Shown here piece by piece: positions 1 through 8,859 of a DNA stretch of 64,000 bases; the first letter of the stretch is position 1, and each line of letters opens with the position of its first letter. A model generated the notes under the pieces. That model had not been told where the DNA came from. It saw only the letters and a program-made list of their open reading frames with translations, and did not search any database. This stretch comes from Crenothrix sp. D3 (GTDB lineage Bacteria; Pseudomonadota; Gammaproteobacteria; Methylococcales; Methylomonadaceae), in contig MBQZ01000006.1 of the NCBI GenBank assembly GCA_002134785.1, forward strand, positions 25,830 through 89,829, in the 5' to 3' direction. Position numbers and translations under genes: made by a program.

Positions 1-457
1 TATCGTACAAATCACTGGCAGAACCGCCTTGAAAATCGGTGCGACCACAACCGCCGATAAACAACGAATCACCTGAAAATAAGCGGTCACGCCATAGATA
101 AGACGTACAACCAGGTGTGTGACCAGATGTTGCAATGGCTTTAATTTCTTCATTGCCTAGTTTAAAAATATCACCGTCATGCAGCTGAATATCAGCAAGT
201 TGCGCACCGCCTTTATAACTCACGCAGGTTTGCGCACCCGTGCGTTGACGTAACAAACCGCTGGCAGTGATATGGTCGGCATGAACGTGAGTTTCAAATG
301 AATATTTCAGCGTTAAACCGTGTTCTGCCAACAACGCTATATAGGTTTCAATCTGGGTATTAACAGGATCAATAAACGCGGCTTCTTTACTAACTTCGTC
401 AGCAATTAAATAAGTGTAAGTCCAAGTTTCTTGATCAAATAATTGTTTGAATAACAT
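1..457 (-). CDS. ETHE1-like persulfide dioxygenase (MBL fold), C-terminus cut by window edge
   Basis: The minus-strand reading from the ATG at 457 gives about 152 residues that run off the left edge. A metallo-beta-lactamase metal site is visible as HVHADH, followed by SGHTPGCTSY and then GDSLFIGGCGRTDFQGG. The last string is typical of ETHE1/persulfide dioxygenases and of rhodanese-linked MBL proteins, which oxidise glutathione persulfide to sulfite with a mononuclear iron. A GGAG-like ribosome site lies just upstream (about 463-468), which supports this start. A C-terminal rhodanese domain, common in bacterial homologues, cannot be judged because the gene is incomplete. Glyoxalase II is a less likely reading because of the CGRTDFQ block. 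Confidence 0.85.
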   Translation of the reverse strand, partial: MLFKQLFDQETWTYTYLIADEVSKEAAFIDPVNTQIETYIALLAEHGLTLKYSFETHVHADHITASGLLRQRTGAQTCVSYKGGAQLADIQLHDGDIFKLGNEEIKAIATSGHTPGCTSYLWRDRLFSGDSLFIGGCGRTDFQGGSASDLYD

Positions 458-639
458 GATATTTCTCCGAGTGATTATTGCTATTGGGTGGTTTTCTTAA
501 CTTAAAGCAAACTGTGTGCCAACCTGCCGAATCGTTATTTTTAAGGGTGAAGAAGATTAATTATGTTTCATTATTATGTTTCATGATTCATAAAATGTTT
601 CATTGTTTCACTGTGTGATTCAATTCAGTAGTAGCTTAC

Positions 640-1431
640 TTATTTCAAACGCGCGTAATATTTATTAAAATGACTGATGCGGTCATCAAGTCCGATAGTG
701 CCACCATTAATACATTTAGTGACTTCAGTAATGACTTCGACCCCCGCGCCTTTATCGCACACGCTCCACAATTTATTCACATCAAAGAAGAACGCCGCCG
801 AAGCTAATGGGTATTTACTTGCCACTAAATCAGGATTGGCAACAACATCTTCACCGATAAACTGAGCAAAGCGGGTGTAATTGGTTTTTCCCGTGAGTTG
901 AATGTAGCCTCGTCCACGAAATTTATAGCCGTCACCACTGGCTTCATCACCGTTACCCATTCTGCCCGCATAAACTCTTGAGGCAATTTTAGCGGGTTTT
1001 TTTGCATAACTTTGACTTAATGGGTCTGGAAAGTATTTTGGAAATATTTTTTTCAGTCCAGTCGCTGAATAATTTAAATTTTCACTAACCGCAGTAAATT
1101 CAGCACTTTCATGAGCGCATTGCGCTAAAAAATGCGTCAATCTTAACGGATTTAAAATATTAAATTTAGCGATGACATCGGGGAGTTGGGTAATAATAAT
1201 ATCGGGAAGATACCCTTTAAGATTGCCCAATTTAAGCGCGTTAGTGAGTGCTGGAAATAATTTATTCCAGCTGACAGTGCCGACAACGCCATCAGGCGTG
1301 AGTCCGTTGGCTTTTTGCCAGTCTTTTACTTTGGCTTCTGTCACTGCGCCGAAAGAACCATCTGCGGTTAATACTAATTTCGCTTGAAGTTTTTTTACAT
1401 CTTCACCTGTCGAGCCTTTTTTTAATAACAT
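640..1431 (-). CDS. Peptidoglycan-binding / GH19 lysozyme-like protein
   Basis: This 263-residue protein has two parts. Residues about 1-60 form a PG_binding_1 domain (GSTGEDVKKLQ, then LTPDGVVGTVSW). Residues about 85-260 resemble glycoside hydrolase family 19 chitinase/endolysin proteins, with AHESAEF supplying the likely catalytic Glu and GRGYIQLTGKTNY the family core. No signal peptide is visible, as in phage endolysins, so it may be a phage-derived lysin or a cell-wall hydrolase exported by another route. AGAGGA lies 7 bases before the ATG. It stands alone: no holin, spanin or other phage gene is adjacent, so a prophage is not supported. The substrate (peptidoglycan or chitin) is inferred from the binding domain. 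Confidence 0.8.
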   Translation of the reverse strand: MLLKKGSTGEDVKKLQAKLVLTADGSFGAVTEAKVKDWQKANGLTPDGVVGTVSWNKLFPALTNALKLGNLKGYLPDIIITQLPDVIAKFNILNPLRLTHFLAQCAHESAEFTAVSENLNYSATGLKKIFPKYFPDPLSQSYAKKPAKIASRVYAGRMGNGDEASGDGYKFRGRGYIQLTGKTNYTRFAQFIGEDVVANPDLVASKYPLASAAFFFDVNKLWSVCDKGAGVEVITEVTKCINGGTIGLDDRISHFNKYYARLK

Positions 1432-1623
1432 ATTGATTCCTCTTGAATTATTTATATTTTTATACTGTGTCAGAACAAAATAGCGTTTAAATCCAGCCTA
1501 CGCGACGATACACTTGTGATTTTTCAGTATTTGTATTTTTGTTTTCGTATCCCAATCAAACAGTTGTATATTTAGAACGCGTCAACACACTGTACTAATT
1601 ATTTATAGCATGAGGTGAAGTTT

Positions 1624-2190
1624 ATGAACACATTAAAAAAATCAATGACTGTGGCTTTATTAATAAGCTGTTTTTTGACACTGCCTGTTTTGGCGGCTGA
1701 TAAAGCGGCGGGGGAGCAACGATCTGCTACTTGTGTCAGTTGTCATGGTTTGGCTGGTAAAAGTAGCCATGCTCAGTTTCCTAATTTAGCGGCTCAACAA
1801 CCCACTTATATGATTAATCAATTACAGGCGTTTAAATCGGGGAATCGTCATAATTCAATGATGGAGTCAATAGCGGTGAATTTAAGTGCTGATGATATGG
1901 CTAATTTGGCAGCCTATTTTGCTAGTCAACCTGCGGCTAAGGCGGGTGTTGATGCGGTGTTAGCTAAAACAGGGCAAGAGAAAGCCGCGATGTGTTTGGG
2001 ATGTCATGGTGAAGCGGGCGTTGGGAATGGTCAGTTTCCAAGGCTTGCAGGTCAACAGCCTGATTATTTGCTTAAACAATTGACTGATTTTAAAGAAGGT
2101 TCACGCAAAAGTAGTCACATGAATGCGATTGCAACAACACTTTCTAATGATGATATGAAGGCGTTGGCAGCTTATTTTGGTTCATTGTAA
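1624..2190 (+). CDS. Dihaem cytochrome c4-like protein
   Basis: The protein has 188 residues. A signal peptide of about 24 residues ends in LPVLA/AD. Two c-type haem motifs follow: C37-VS-C40-H41 and C124-LG-C127-H128. Each sits in a near-duplicate half of about 90 residues ending AAYF, and each half has a candidate methionine ligand (HNSMM near 79 and SSHM near 166). This is the cytochrome c4 plan: a periplasmic electron carrier feeding terminal oxidases. An upstream in-frame GTG at 1615 is possible, but GAGGTG at 1612-1617 is well placed for the ATG at 1624, so I chose the latter. It is probably a single-gene unit. A weak GAACTA/TAGTTC hairpin follows the stop. Confidence 0.9.
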   Translation: MNTLKKSMTVALLISCFLTLPVLAADKAAGEQRSATCVSCHGLAGKSSHAQFPNLAAQQPTYMINQLQAFKSGNRHNSMMESIAVNLSADDMANLAAYFASQPAAKAGVDAVLAKTGQEKAAMCLGCHGEAGVGNGQFPRLAGQQPDYLLKQLTDFKEGSRKSSHMNAIATTLSNDDMKALAAYFGSL

Positions 2191-2271
2191 AAAGAACTAC
2201 ATAACGCACTTGTGCTAGTTCATAGCCTATAAGATACTCATACCACTTTGTTACTTTTCAATACTGACACT

Positions 2272-3075
2272 ATGCAAGATTTTACCAATATTAAAGCCCT
2301 TATCATCGACATGGATGGCGTGTTATGGCACGGCGATAGAGCCATTGCAGGTTTAACGGAGTTTTTTAAATTACTGCGCGATAAAGAAATTCGCTTTATT
2401 TTAGCGACCAATAACGCCAGTTTAACCCGTGAGCAGTACGTCATTAAGTTAGCAAAAATGGGGGTGACGGTAGCACTGAATGAAATTCTAACGTCGGGTA
2501 TCGCCACGGCTTTATATCTCGCGGAGCATTATGAACCTGAAAAAACGCGGGTGTATGTATTGGGTGAAGATGGGGCAATTCAGCCATTAGCGGAACTGGG
2601 TTTTACGCTGACTGGGCTTTATGAAGTCAATGCCGATGTGGTGGTGGTGGGTAAAGATTCCACGCTCACTTGGGATAAATTAGCGACGGCGACCTTAAAT
2701 GTCCGCAATGGTGCAGCGTTTATCGGCACCAATGCGGACACCACTTTACCGACTGAACACGGTATCACCCACGGCAATGGCGCGATTTTAGCAGCCATCC
2801 AAACAGCATCTGGAGTCGCGCCTGTGTGTGTTGGTAAACCTGAGCCGATTATGTATCAACAAGCGATTGCGTTATTAGGCTCATCATTGGATGAAACTAT
2901 CGCGATTGGCGACCGTGTAGAAACGGATATTTTGGGTGCGGTTAATACAGGTATTCGTAGTTTGATGGTATTGACGGGTATCTCTAGCGAGGCTGATTTA
3001 GTTGAGTTGGATTATCAACCAACGTGGATTTTGCCTGATTTGGAAGCAGTAACGGCGGTGTTACGAAACGCTTAG
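2272..3075 (+). CDS. HAD-IIA (NagD-like) phosphatase
   Basis: This 267-residue protein is a haloacid-dehalogenase hydrolase. Motif I is DMDGVLWHGD near the N-terminus, motif II is ATNNAS, and the distal motif is GKPEPIMYQQA followed by GDRVETDILGA. The cap insertion and overall length match subclass IIA, which includes NagD, 4-nitrophenyl phosphatase and phosphoglycolate phosphatase-like enzymes. These remove phosphate from small molecules in the cytoplasm using the first Asp as nucleophile. The substrate cannot be read from sequence. A TTG 24 bases upstream would lengthen the protein by 8 residues. The ATG is preferred because family members start just before the first beta strand, although no strong ribosome site precedes it. 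Confidence 0.85.
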   Translation: MQDFTNIKALIIDMDGVLWHGDRAIAGLTEFFKLLRDKEIRFILATNNASLTREQYVIKLAKMGVTVALNEILTSGIATALYLAEHYEPEKTRVYVLGEDGAIQPLAELGFTLTGLYEVNADVVVVGKDSTLTWDKLATATLNVRNGAAFIGTNADTTLPTEHGITHGNGAILAAIQTASGVAPVCVGKPEPIMYQQAIALLGSSLDETIAIGDRVETDILGAVNTGIRSLMVLTGISSEADLVELDYQPTWILPDLEAVTAVLRNA

Positions 3076-3308
3076 GCAATAAACAACCTGTCATGTTTTA
3101 AAATTTGATAGTTTTAAAACCTCGACTAAAGGATGTGTACCTGCGATAGAATGCTTGAACAAATGGAAGGCAATTAAAACAGAGGTCGTAGTTATTTAAA
3201 TTCCATCTAATGTAGACTACAGGTTAGTAAATTCATACAAGCCTAATATGTCATACTTTGAAAGTATTCACATTTTACTCAACATAGAACAATTTTGGAG
3301 TTCTCCTA

Positions 3309-4442
3309 ATGACCGAACTTTCTTTTACGCAAGTCGAAATAGACGGTTTTCGCGGTTTGCGTTCGCTGAATCTTGAAGGATTAGGGCGCGTCAATATTCT
3401 GGTCGGTAAAAATAATTGTGGAAAAACCAGCGTGTTAGAGGCATTGTCGATTCTTTGCAATCCTCAAAAACCGAGTGAATGGGTAGCGATGGTGCGCCGT
3501 CGTGATTTTGGGCGGTTAGATGAAAATATTGTGCAATCATTACGTTGGTGTTTTAAACAAAAGGTAAAAACAGATTACGATGCCTTTATCGAAGCGAGTT
3601 GTCGTTTTAAATGTAATGGTCGTTTTTTTAATCAATTAACCGTTAAATACACAGAGTTTCTTGGAAAAAATATTGAGGTTATCCCTATTGCTATTGGTCC
3701 AGATGAATATGGGGAAATGGAATACGAACATGAAGAGGAAATAACACCCTGTCGAGCTGCAAAACTAGAACATAGTCTTGTGCTATCTCAACAAAGTGAA
3801 TATGAGTCTTTCTTTTTGGAAGTAAATGAAAAGGGTGGAATAATCCCCTCCTTTTGGGAAGAACGTAAGAAAAAGTATAGTGTTTACATCAATTATGAAC
3901 TACTCACACCTTATTCTTACCAATTAAATAAGGTACAGTTACAAACCTTCTCAGAACAACTTTTTAATGATGATATTGTTGCACTGCTCAAAAATTTTGA
4001 TGCAGACATTGAGGGAATTCGTATAGGATCATTCGGAGGAAGTCGCCCTGCCATTTATATTAAACACCGTCAATTAGGCGAAGCTCCATTGTCAGTTTTT
4101 GGCGATGCAACACGCCGTGCAGTGCTTTTAACTTCTACGCTGCTTTCAATAAAAGCGGGTGGGGTTTTATTAATTGATGAAGTAGAAGTAGGGATTCATG
4201 TTACCGCTTTAGCGAATGTGTTTAGTTGGTTAGTAAAAGCCGCGCGAGAATTAAATGTGCAAGTGTTTGTGACAACCCATAGCTTAGAGGCGTTGGATGC
4301 GATTATTTTCTCTGATTCAGACCACGCCGAAGATATTGTTGTTTTTCGCTTAATTCAAACCGAAGAAAAAACTTTGAGTAAGCGATTTTCAGGTGATTTA
4401 TTGCATCGTTTACGTTCTGAACGTGGTTTAGATGTGAGATAA
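3309..4442 (+). CDS. OLD-like / AAA_15-type SMC-related ATPase, first gene of an ATPase-TOPRIM pair
   Basis: The protein has 377 residues. The N-terminal strand IDGFRGLRSL leads into a Walker A, GKNNCGKTS (residues 33-41), as in OLD, RecF and AAA_15/AAA_21 ATPases. Walker B is GGVLLIDEVEVG (about 284-295), with the ABC-class D-loop/His switch TTHSLEAL (about 322-329). The insertion between A and B (about 60-270) is variable and shows no familiar domain. It has no TOPRIM domain of its own; the downstream gene, 3 bases away, supplies a candidate. ATPase+TOPRIM pairs include anti-phage systems (PARIS AriA/AriB, Gabija, OLD). A GGAG ribosome site precedes the ATG. A defence role is inference; the ATPase assignment is clear. 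Confidence 0.85.
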   Translation: MTELSFTQVEIDGFRGLRSLNLEGLGRVNILVGKNNCGKTSVLEALSILCNPQKPSEWVAMVRRRDFGRLDENIVQSLRWCFKQKVKTDYDAFIEASCRFKCNGRFFNQLTVKYTEFLGKNIEVIPIAIGPDEYGEMEYEHEEEITPCRAAKLEHSLVLSQQSEYESFFLEVNEKGGIIPSFWEERKKKYSVYINYELLTPYSYQLNKVQLQTFSEQLFNDDIVALLKNFDADIEGIRIGSFGGSRPAIYIKHRQLGEAPLSVFGDATRRAVLLTSTLLSIKAGGVLLIDEVEVGIHVTALANVFSWLVKAARELNVQVFVTTHSLEALDAIIFSDSDHAEDIVVFRLIQTEEKTLSKRFSGDLLHRLRSERGLDVR

Positions 4443-4445
4443 GCA

Positions 4446-5222
4446 ATGCGAAAATATGGTTATTTGGTAGTTGAAGGACCGCACGATGTTGCATTTGCTT
4501 ATCGCTTGTTAGAACCGTTTAAATTGAAGCAGATTCAATATAAGCACATAGTTGATGAGGCTTTCCACAGGTTAATTTTAACCTCTTATCCAGATAAAGA
4601 CGGAGATATTCAAAAACGAATGCCCACGCCTTTATTTCTTCAAAATGAAACCCATGCTATTGCTATTTGTAGTGCTGTTGGTGATTCGCAGTTGATTAAT
4701 ACGATAATGGGCAATGAGGTTAACCTTGATATTAGTGTCGAAAGTATTGGGATTTTACTGGATTCAGACACACAAATGTCTGCGCAACAACGATACACAA
4801 AGGTCAAAGCAGACCTAGCTGAAGCATCCGCATCAAAATTTGTTTTACCTGCCGTTGCAGGAACAATTACGCAAGGTAAACCCAATTTAGGTGCTTTTGT
4901 ATTGCCTGATAATCAAACGGCTGGCACATTAGAAGATTTATTACTGGAAAGTGCAGAGCAAAAATATCCCTGTTTGTTAAAAATGGCAAAAAATTATGTT
5001 GCTGATGCAAAATATAATGCAGGACTTAAAAAATCTGAACTCAAAGAGTTAAAGAATGCGGGTGAAAATAAAGCAATCATTGGTGCAATGGCAACAATTA
5101 TGCGTCCTGCTAAGTCTATACAAGTGTCCATTCAAGATAACGATTGGTTAAGAGGAACAGCTTTAGAGATCGAGCGTATTAAATCAGTACAAAATTTTTT
5201 GAAAATTTTATTCGATTTATAG
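4446..5222 (+). CDS. DUF3226-like TOPRIM-fold protein, partner of the upstream ATPase
   Basis: This 258-residue protein begins YLVVEGPHDVAFAYRLL, with Glu10 in the position of the TOPRIM catalytic glutamate. Around residue 101 it has IGILLDSDTQ, giving the D106-x-D108 motif. The layout resembles the DUF3226 family, whose fold is TOPRIM-related and often encoded beside an AAA ATPase. The start codon lies 3 bases after the ATPase stop, so the two genes are almost certainly translated together. In known OLD-class and PARIS-type systems the TOPRIM subunit is a nuclease released or activated by the ATPase; whether this one cuts nucleic acid is not shown. The DUF3226 name is from motif and length recognition only. 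Confidence 0.75.
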   Translation: MRKYGYLVVEGPHDVAFAYRLLEPFKLKQIQYKHIVDEAFHRLILTSYPDKDGDIQKRMPTPLFLQNETHAIAICSAVGDSQLINTIMGNEVNLDISVESIGILLDSDTQMSAQQRYTKVKADLAEASASKFVLPAVAGTITQGKPNLGAFVLPDNQTAGTLEDLLLESAEQKYPCLLKMAKNYVADAKYNAGLKKSELKELKNAGENKAIIGAMATIMRPAKSIQVSIQDNDWLRGTALEIERIKSVQNFLKILFDL

Positions 5223-5287
5223 TACATAAAACCATTGCATTTTGTGGTTGCAGCTAAAGTTCAAACAAAAACAATGAGGAGTTGAAC

Positions 5288-6274
5288 ATGAAAAAATTTA
5301 TTAATCAAGTCGATACTTTATTAGATGAAAGTCTGAACGGTTTTGCAAAAGCGCATGGCGATATTATTCAGCTCAATAGTCAGCCGCGTTTTATACAACG
5401 CCTGAAAGTTAACACCCATAAAGTGGCATTAATTTCGGGCGGTGGTTCAGGGCATGAGCCGTTGCACACGGGATTTGTCGGTGTTGGAATGTTAGATGCC
5501 GCGTGCGCTGGGCAGGTGTTTACTTCGCCGACTCCCGATCAAATGCTTGCCGCCGCAGACGCAGTGGCAAATGAGGCAGGCGTGTTATTCATCGTGAAAA
5601 ATTATGCAGGCGATGTGATGAATTTTGAAATCGCCGCTGAAATGTTGGATTGCCCGAATGCGACGGTGTTGGTGAATGATGATGTCTCACTACCCAAAAC
5701 GCACAGCACAGGACGGCGGGGCGTAGCAGGTACGCTGATTGTAGAAAAAATTGTCGGTGCAGCGGCAGAGCATGGTGCGGATTTAGCGACCTGTAAAGCC
5801 TTGGGCGATAGAGTCAATGCGGCGACTGCCTCAATGGGCGTGGCTCTGAATAGTTGTACTGTACCCGCCTTAGGGCATCCCACTTTTACTATCAGTGATA
5901 CAGAAATGGAAATGGGCGTTGGTATACATGGTGAACGTGGACATGACACTTTACCTTTAGGCACGGCGACTGAAATTGTCGAACACCTAGCCACTGCAAT
6001 TGATGCTGAATTACAACCCAAAGCAGGACAAGCAGTGTTACTGCACGTTAATGGTTTTGGTGCAACGCCGTTAATGGAATTGTATTTAATCTATGAATTA
6101 GCCGCGCAATTTTGGCAAGCACGCGGCGTTAATATCACGCGCTCGTTGGTCGGTAATTACACCACCTCAATTGATATGGCAGGGTGTTCAATTACCTTGA
6201 CGTTGATGGATGAAGAATTGCTGGCGTTGTGGGACGCGCCTGTGCATACGGCGGCGTTGCGTTGGGGTTGTTAG
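5288..6274 (+). CDS. dhaK: Dihydroxyacetone kinase subunit DhaK
   Basis: The 328-residue protein matches DhaK over its whole length. The N-terminal MKKFIN is followed by the substrate loop ALISGGGSGHEPLH, the PTPDQM segment and KNYAGDVMNFE. The GIHGERGHD block contains the histidine that binds dihydroxyacetone covalently as a hemiaminal. DhaK holds the substrate while DhaL carries ADP/ATP, giving dihydroxyacetone phosphate. An in-frame TTG lies 6 bases upstream, but GAGGAG at 5276-5281 is spaced for the ATG at 5288. The expected partner dhaL is not adjacent: it lies at 11206-11838 on the opposite strand, beyond a nuclease-helicase region. No dhaM is present in the window. Confidence 0.93.
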   Translation: MKKFINQVDTLLDESLNGFAKAHGDIIQLNSQPRFIQRLKVNTHKVALISGGGSGHEPLHTGFVGVGMLDAACAGQVFTSPTPDQMLAAADAVANEAGVLFIVKNYAGDVMNFEIAAEMLDCPNATVLVNDDVSLPKTHSTGRRGVAGTLIVEKIVGAAAEHGADLATCKALGDRVNAATASMGVALNSCTVPALGHPTFTISDTEMEMGVGIHGERGHDTLPLGTATEIVEHLATAIDAELQPKAGQAVLLHVNGFGATPLMELYLIYELAAQFWQARGVNITRSLVGNYTTSIDMAGCSITLTLMDEELLALWDAPVHTAALRWGC

Positions 6275-6313
6275 CGTTTACGAAAAGCACGAAAGAAATG
6301 TAGGATGTAGTGA

Positions 6314-6373
6314 AACCCATAAATTACACGGGCTATGATGATTTTCGCTATCGTTTTACCTATCTTATGGGTT
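6314..6373. terminator. Inverted repeat between convergent genes, possible terminator
   Basis: AACCCATAA (6314-6322) and its reverse complement TTATGGGTT (6365-6373) flank a 42-base loop. It lies between the end of dhaK and the end of the convergent membrane-protein gene. The long loop and lack of a clear T-run make terminator function uncertain. Confidence 0.3.
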
Positions 6374-6374
6374 G

Positions 6375-7379
6375 TTACTTGTTGCCTATTTCATTTGCAA
6401 TAAGTTCTTTAATTATCGTTTCGTGAAGACGTTCAATTACAAGTGGTTGTTTTATATTTTTGTATTTATCTCCTGCACTGCCTATGCAAAGCGATTTTTT
6501 CAACTCCTTTTGCGGTTCGTATGATGCAAAATCACAAAGGGTTAGAAAATAACCCGCCACATAATGATAAGCTTCTACAAGCTCATCGGTTGTAATTCCC
6601 ACAGTAGTGGAGTGACCTTCTCCATAAGGAACATGAACACTCTTTTTAGCCAACTGTACGGTTATTTCAGGAAGCCCTAGTTTTTCTCCTAATGTATATA
6701 TATCGCCACAAACATTTATATAGTCATCAAAAGTTTTTTCTGGGCAAACATCCTGAGTTACATGATGTATGTACCTTTTTGCAAACATTAGGGTTGCCTC
6801 AATATCTTGAAATGCCGAATTGTTTACCTCTGGAGTTCCTTCACTTGGTAATCCTTTAAAGAATATTTTATGAATTTTAGGGTAAACCTTAAATTTAGCT
6901 TTTATTCCACCCTGATAATCAACTTCGCCGATTTGTGAAAAATAGCTAAAAAGCTCTTTTCTGTGGGTATAAAAAGCGTCAAGATTATTTTTGTGCATTA
7001 CCAATTTAATCTGCTTTGCAGTCTGTTCCGTTGAGTGAATTCGTGAAACTAATCCAGCGAGTGGAATGGAAACTGATAAGACTAAAAGCGGAAATGTACT
7101 AACACTTACAAATGCCTTGAAGCCACTAGCGGTTAAAGATAATTCGCTACCTTGCCACGCAATAAAACCTAGCTCAATGAAATAGCAAAAAGGAATAATA
7201 ATACTAAGCCACAAAGGAGATTGTTTAATAAGTCCATATTCAGGATAAAGTGTTAATGATGATATTATTTTTCCTTTCAAGCGGTCTTCTTTTATAAAAA
7301 AAATTACTAGCAAAAAAGCCAATAATACGGGGCGAAAAACAACTACTACTAATTTCAATACTTCGCTCAGTTCTGGCAT
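6375..7379 (-). CDS. Membrane protein of unknown function with N-terminal transmembrane segments
   Basis: I do not recognise a named family for this 334-residue protein. Three hydrophobic stretches are visible (about residues 8-28, 57-77 and 91-111), followed by a soluble part of about 220 residues. The segment SRIHSTEQTAKQIKL, then NNLDAFYTHRKELF, just after the last membrane segment resembles a phrase I associate with poorly characterised bacterial membrane proteins, some of them in defence loci. It is transcribed in the same direction as the upstream nuclease-helicase, 94 bases downstream of it. The intervening DNA is very AT-rich and includes a GTGTAT/ATACAC dyad, so it may have its own promoter. 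A defence effector role is only a guess from position. Confidence 0.55.
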   Translation of the reverse strand: MPELSEVLKLVVVVFRPVLLAFLLVIFFIKEDRLKGKIISSLTLYPEYGLIKQSPLWLSIIIPFCYFIELGFIAWQGSELSLTASGFKAFVSVSTFPLLVLSVSIPLAGLVSRIHSTEQTAKQIKLVMHKNNLDAFYTHRKELFSYFSQIGEVDYQGGIKAKFKVYPKIHKIFFKGLPSEGTPEVNNSAFQDIEATLMFAKRYIHHVTQDVCPEKTFDDYINVCGDIYTLGEKLGLPEITVQLAKKSVHVPYGEGHSTTVGITTDELVEAYHYVAGYFLTLCDFASYEPQKELKKSLCIGSAGDKYKNIKQPLVIERLHETIIKELIANEIGNK

Positions 7380-7473
7380 CTCATAAGTTCCAAAAGTTAA
7401 GAATATGCTGTGTATAATATATAATACACTGTTAAATTTTAAAAATAGTGCAATATGCTTCAGTGCTTATTCG

Positions 7474-8859
7474 CTATTTAGGTTTTATACTCCATGACCA
7501 TTGTGGTAATGACTCAAGTTTTTTAATTTTTTCTAAATCAAGGATTTTGTTTTTATTATTAATTTTTTGGTTGCTTACCCATGAGCCTAAATTAAAATCT
7601 TCATATTTAAATCTAATTGGCACTCTTGAATGACCATTTTCTTCAACATATTTCTTTAAATACTCAAGTCCTTTATTCCATTTGTCTTCGAGTATATTCC
7701 AAGACCATTGAGGTAACGATTCAAGTAGTTGAATTTTTTCTTGACTCATTTTATTTTTTTCATTTCTTTGAGTACTTACCCATCCCCCTAATTTGAAATC
7801 CTTATATTTAAACTGATTGGGAACTCTTGCATCACCATATTCTTCAACATATTTTTTTAAATATTCAAATCCTTCATTCCACTGATCTTCAAGTACATTC
7901 CAGACCCATTGCGGTAATAACTCAAGTTTTTTTATTTTTTCTAAATCAATTTGTTCTCTATTTTGCTTTTGGTGGCTTACCCATGAACCTAGATTAAAGT
8001 TTTCATATTTAAATCTGAGTGGCACTCTTGCATTACCTTCCTCTGAAACATATTTCTTTAAATACTCAAACCCTTTATTCCACTGCTCTTCCAATGGATT
8101 CCAAGACCATTCTGATAATGATTCAAGTTTTTTAATTTTTTCTAAATCAAGATTATCTTTTGTGTATCTCTGAACGCCTACCCATGCCCCTATATTGAAG
8201 TTTTCATATTTAAATCTATTGGGAACTTTTGCATTACCATGTTCTTCAATATATTTTTTTAAATAGCAAAATCCATCATTCCATTTGTCTTCAAGGGCAT
8301 TCCAAGACCATTTTGGCAATGATTCAAGTTTTTTTATTTTTTCTAAGTCAAGCTTATTCCTTACTTTTCTTTGCCCACATACCCATAAGTCTAAGTTAAA
8401 ACCATCACATTTAAATCCGCGTGGTACTCTTGCATGACCGTATTTTTCAACATAGCTTTTTAAATAGCCAAACCCTTCATTCCATTGGTCTTCAAAGACA
8501 CTCCAAGACCATTGTGATAATAATTCAAGCTTTTGAATTTTTTCTAAATCAAGTTTATCCTTATTTACTCTTTGGTTACTTACCCATGTGCCTAAATTAA
8601 ACTTTTGATATTCCAATTTATTGTGAACTCTGGCATGACCATATTCATAAACATATTTTTTTAAATATTCAAACCCTTCATTCCACTGGTCTTCAAGTGC
8701 GTTCCACGACCATTGCGGTAATGATTCAAGTTGTTGAGTTTTTTCAACACTAAGTTTCTCTTTTTTAACTCTTTGATTTGATACCCATGACCCCAAAGAA
8801 TAACCGTTATATTTAAATCTGAGCGGCACACTTGCATGATTTTTTTCTTCAATATATTT
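7474..8859 (-). pseudogene. Frame-displaced C-terminal part of the nuclease-helicase: seven helicase-associated repeats
   Basis: This frame continues the helicase gene after a one-base shift. From 8859 it reads about 461 residues, starting K-Y-I-E-E, made of consecutive repeats of about 67 residues with the core W-x-x-G-F-x-Y-L-K, G-x-A-x-V-P, FNLGxWVxxQR and LESLPQWSW. These match the helicase-associated domain (PF03457 type). The unit before the shift, encoded at 8861-9065, is in the upstream frame. An in-frame GTG at 8829 could be mistaken for a start, but the frame is open upstream of it and no ribosome site is present. The most economical reading is one gene of about 1211 residues broken at the A6 tract (plus-strand T-run at 8857-8862). 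It could also be reached by -1 frameshifting. Confidence 0.75.

Noticed and set aside
640..1431. Prophage remnant
   Set aside because: Only a lysozyme-like gene is present, with no holin, capsid, integrase or att-like repeats near it.
3076..3308. Possible insertion-sequence trace with TTTTAAAAC strings before the ATPase gene
   Set aside because: The inverted strings are short and AT-rich, with no matching ends or duplication.
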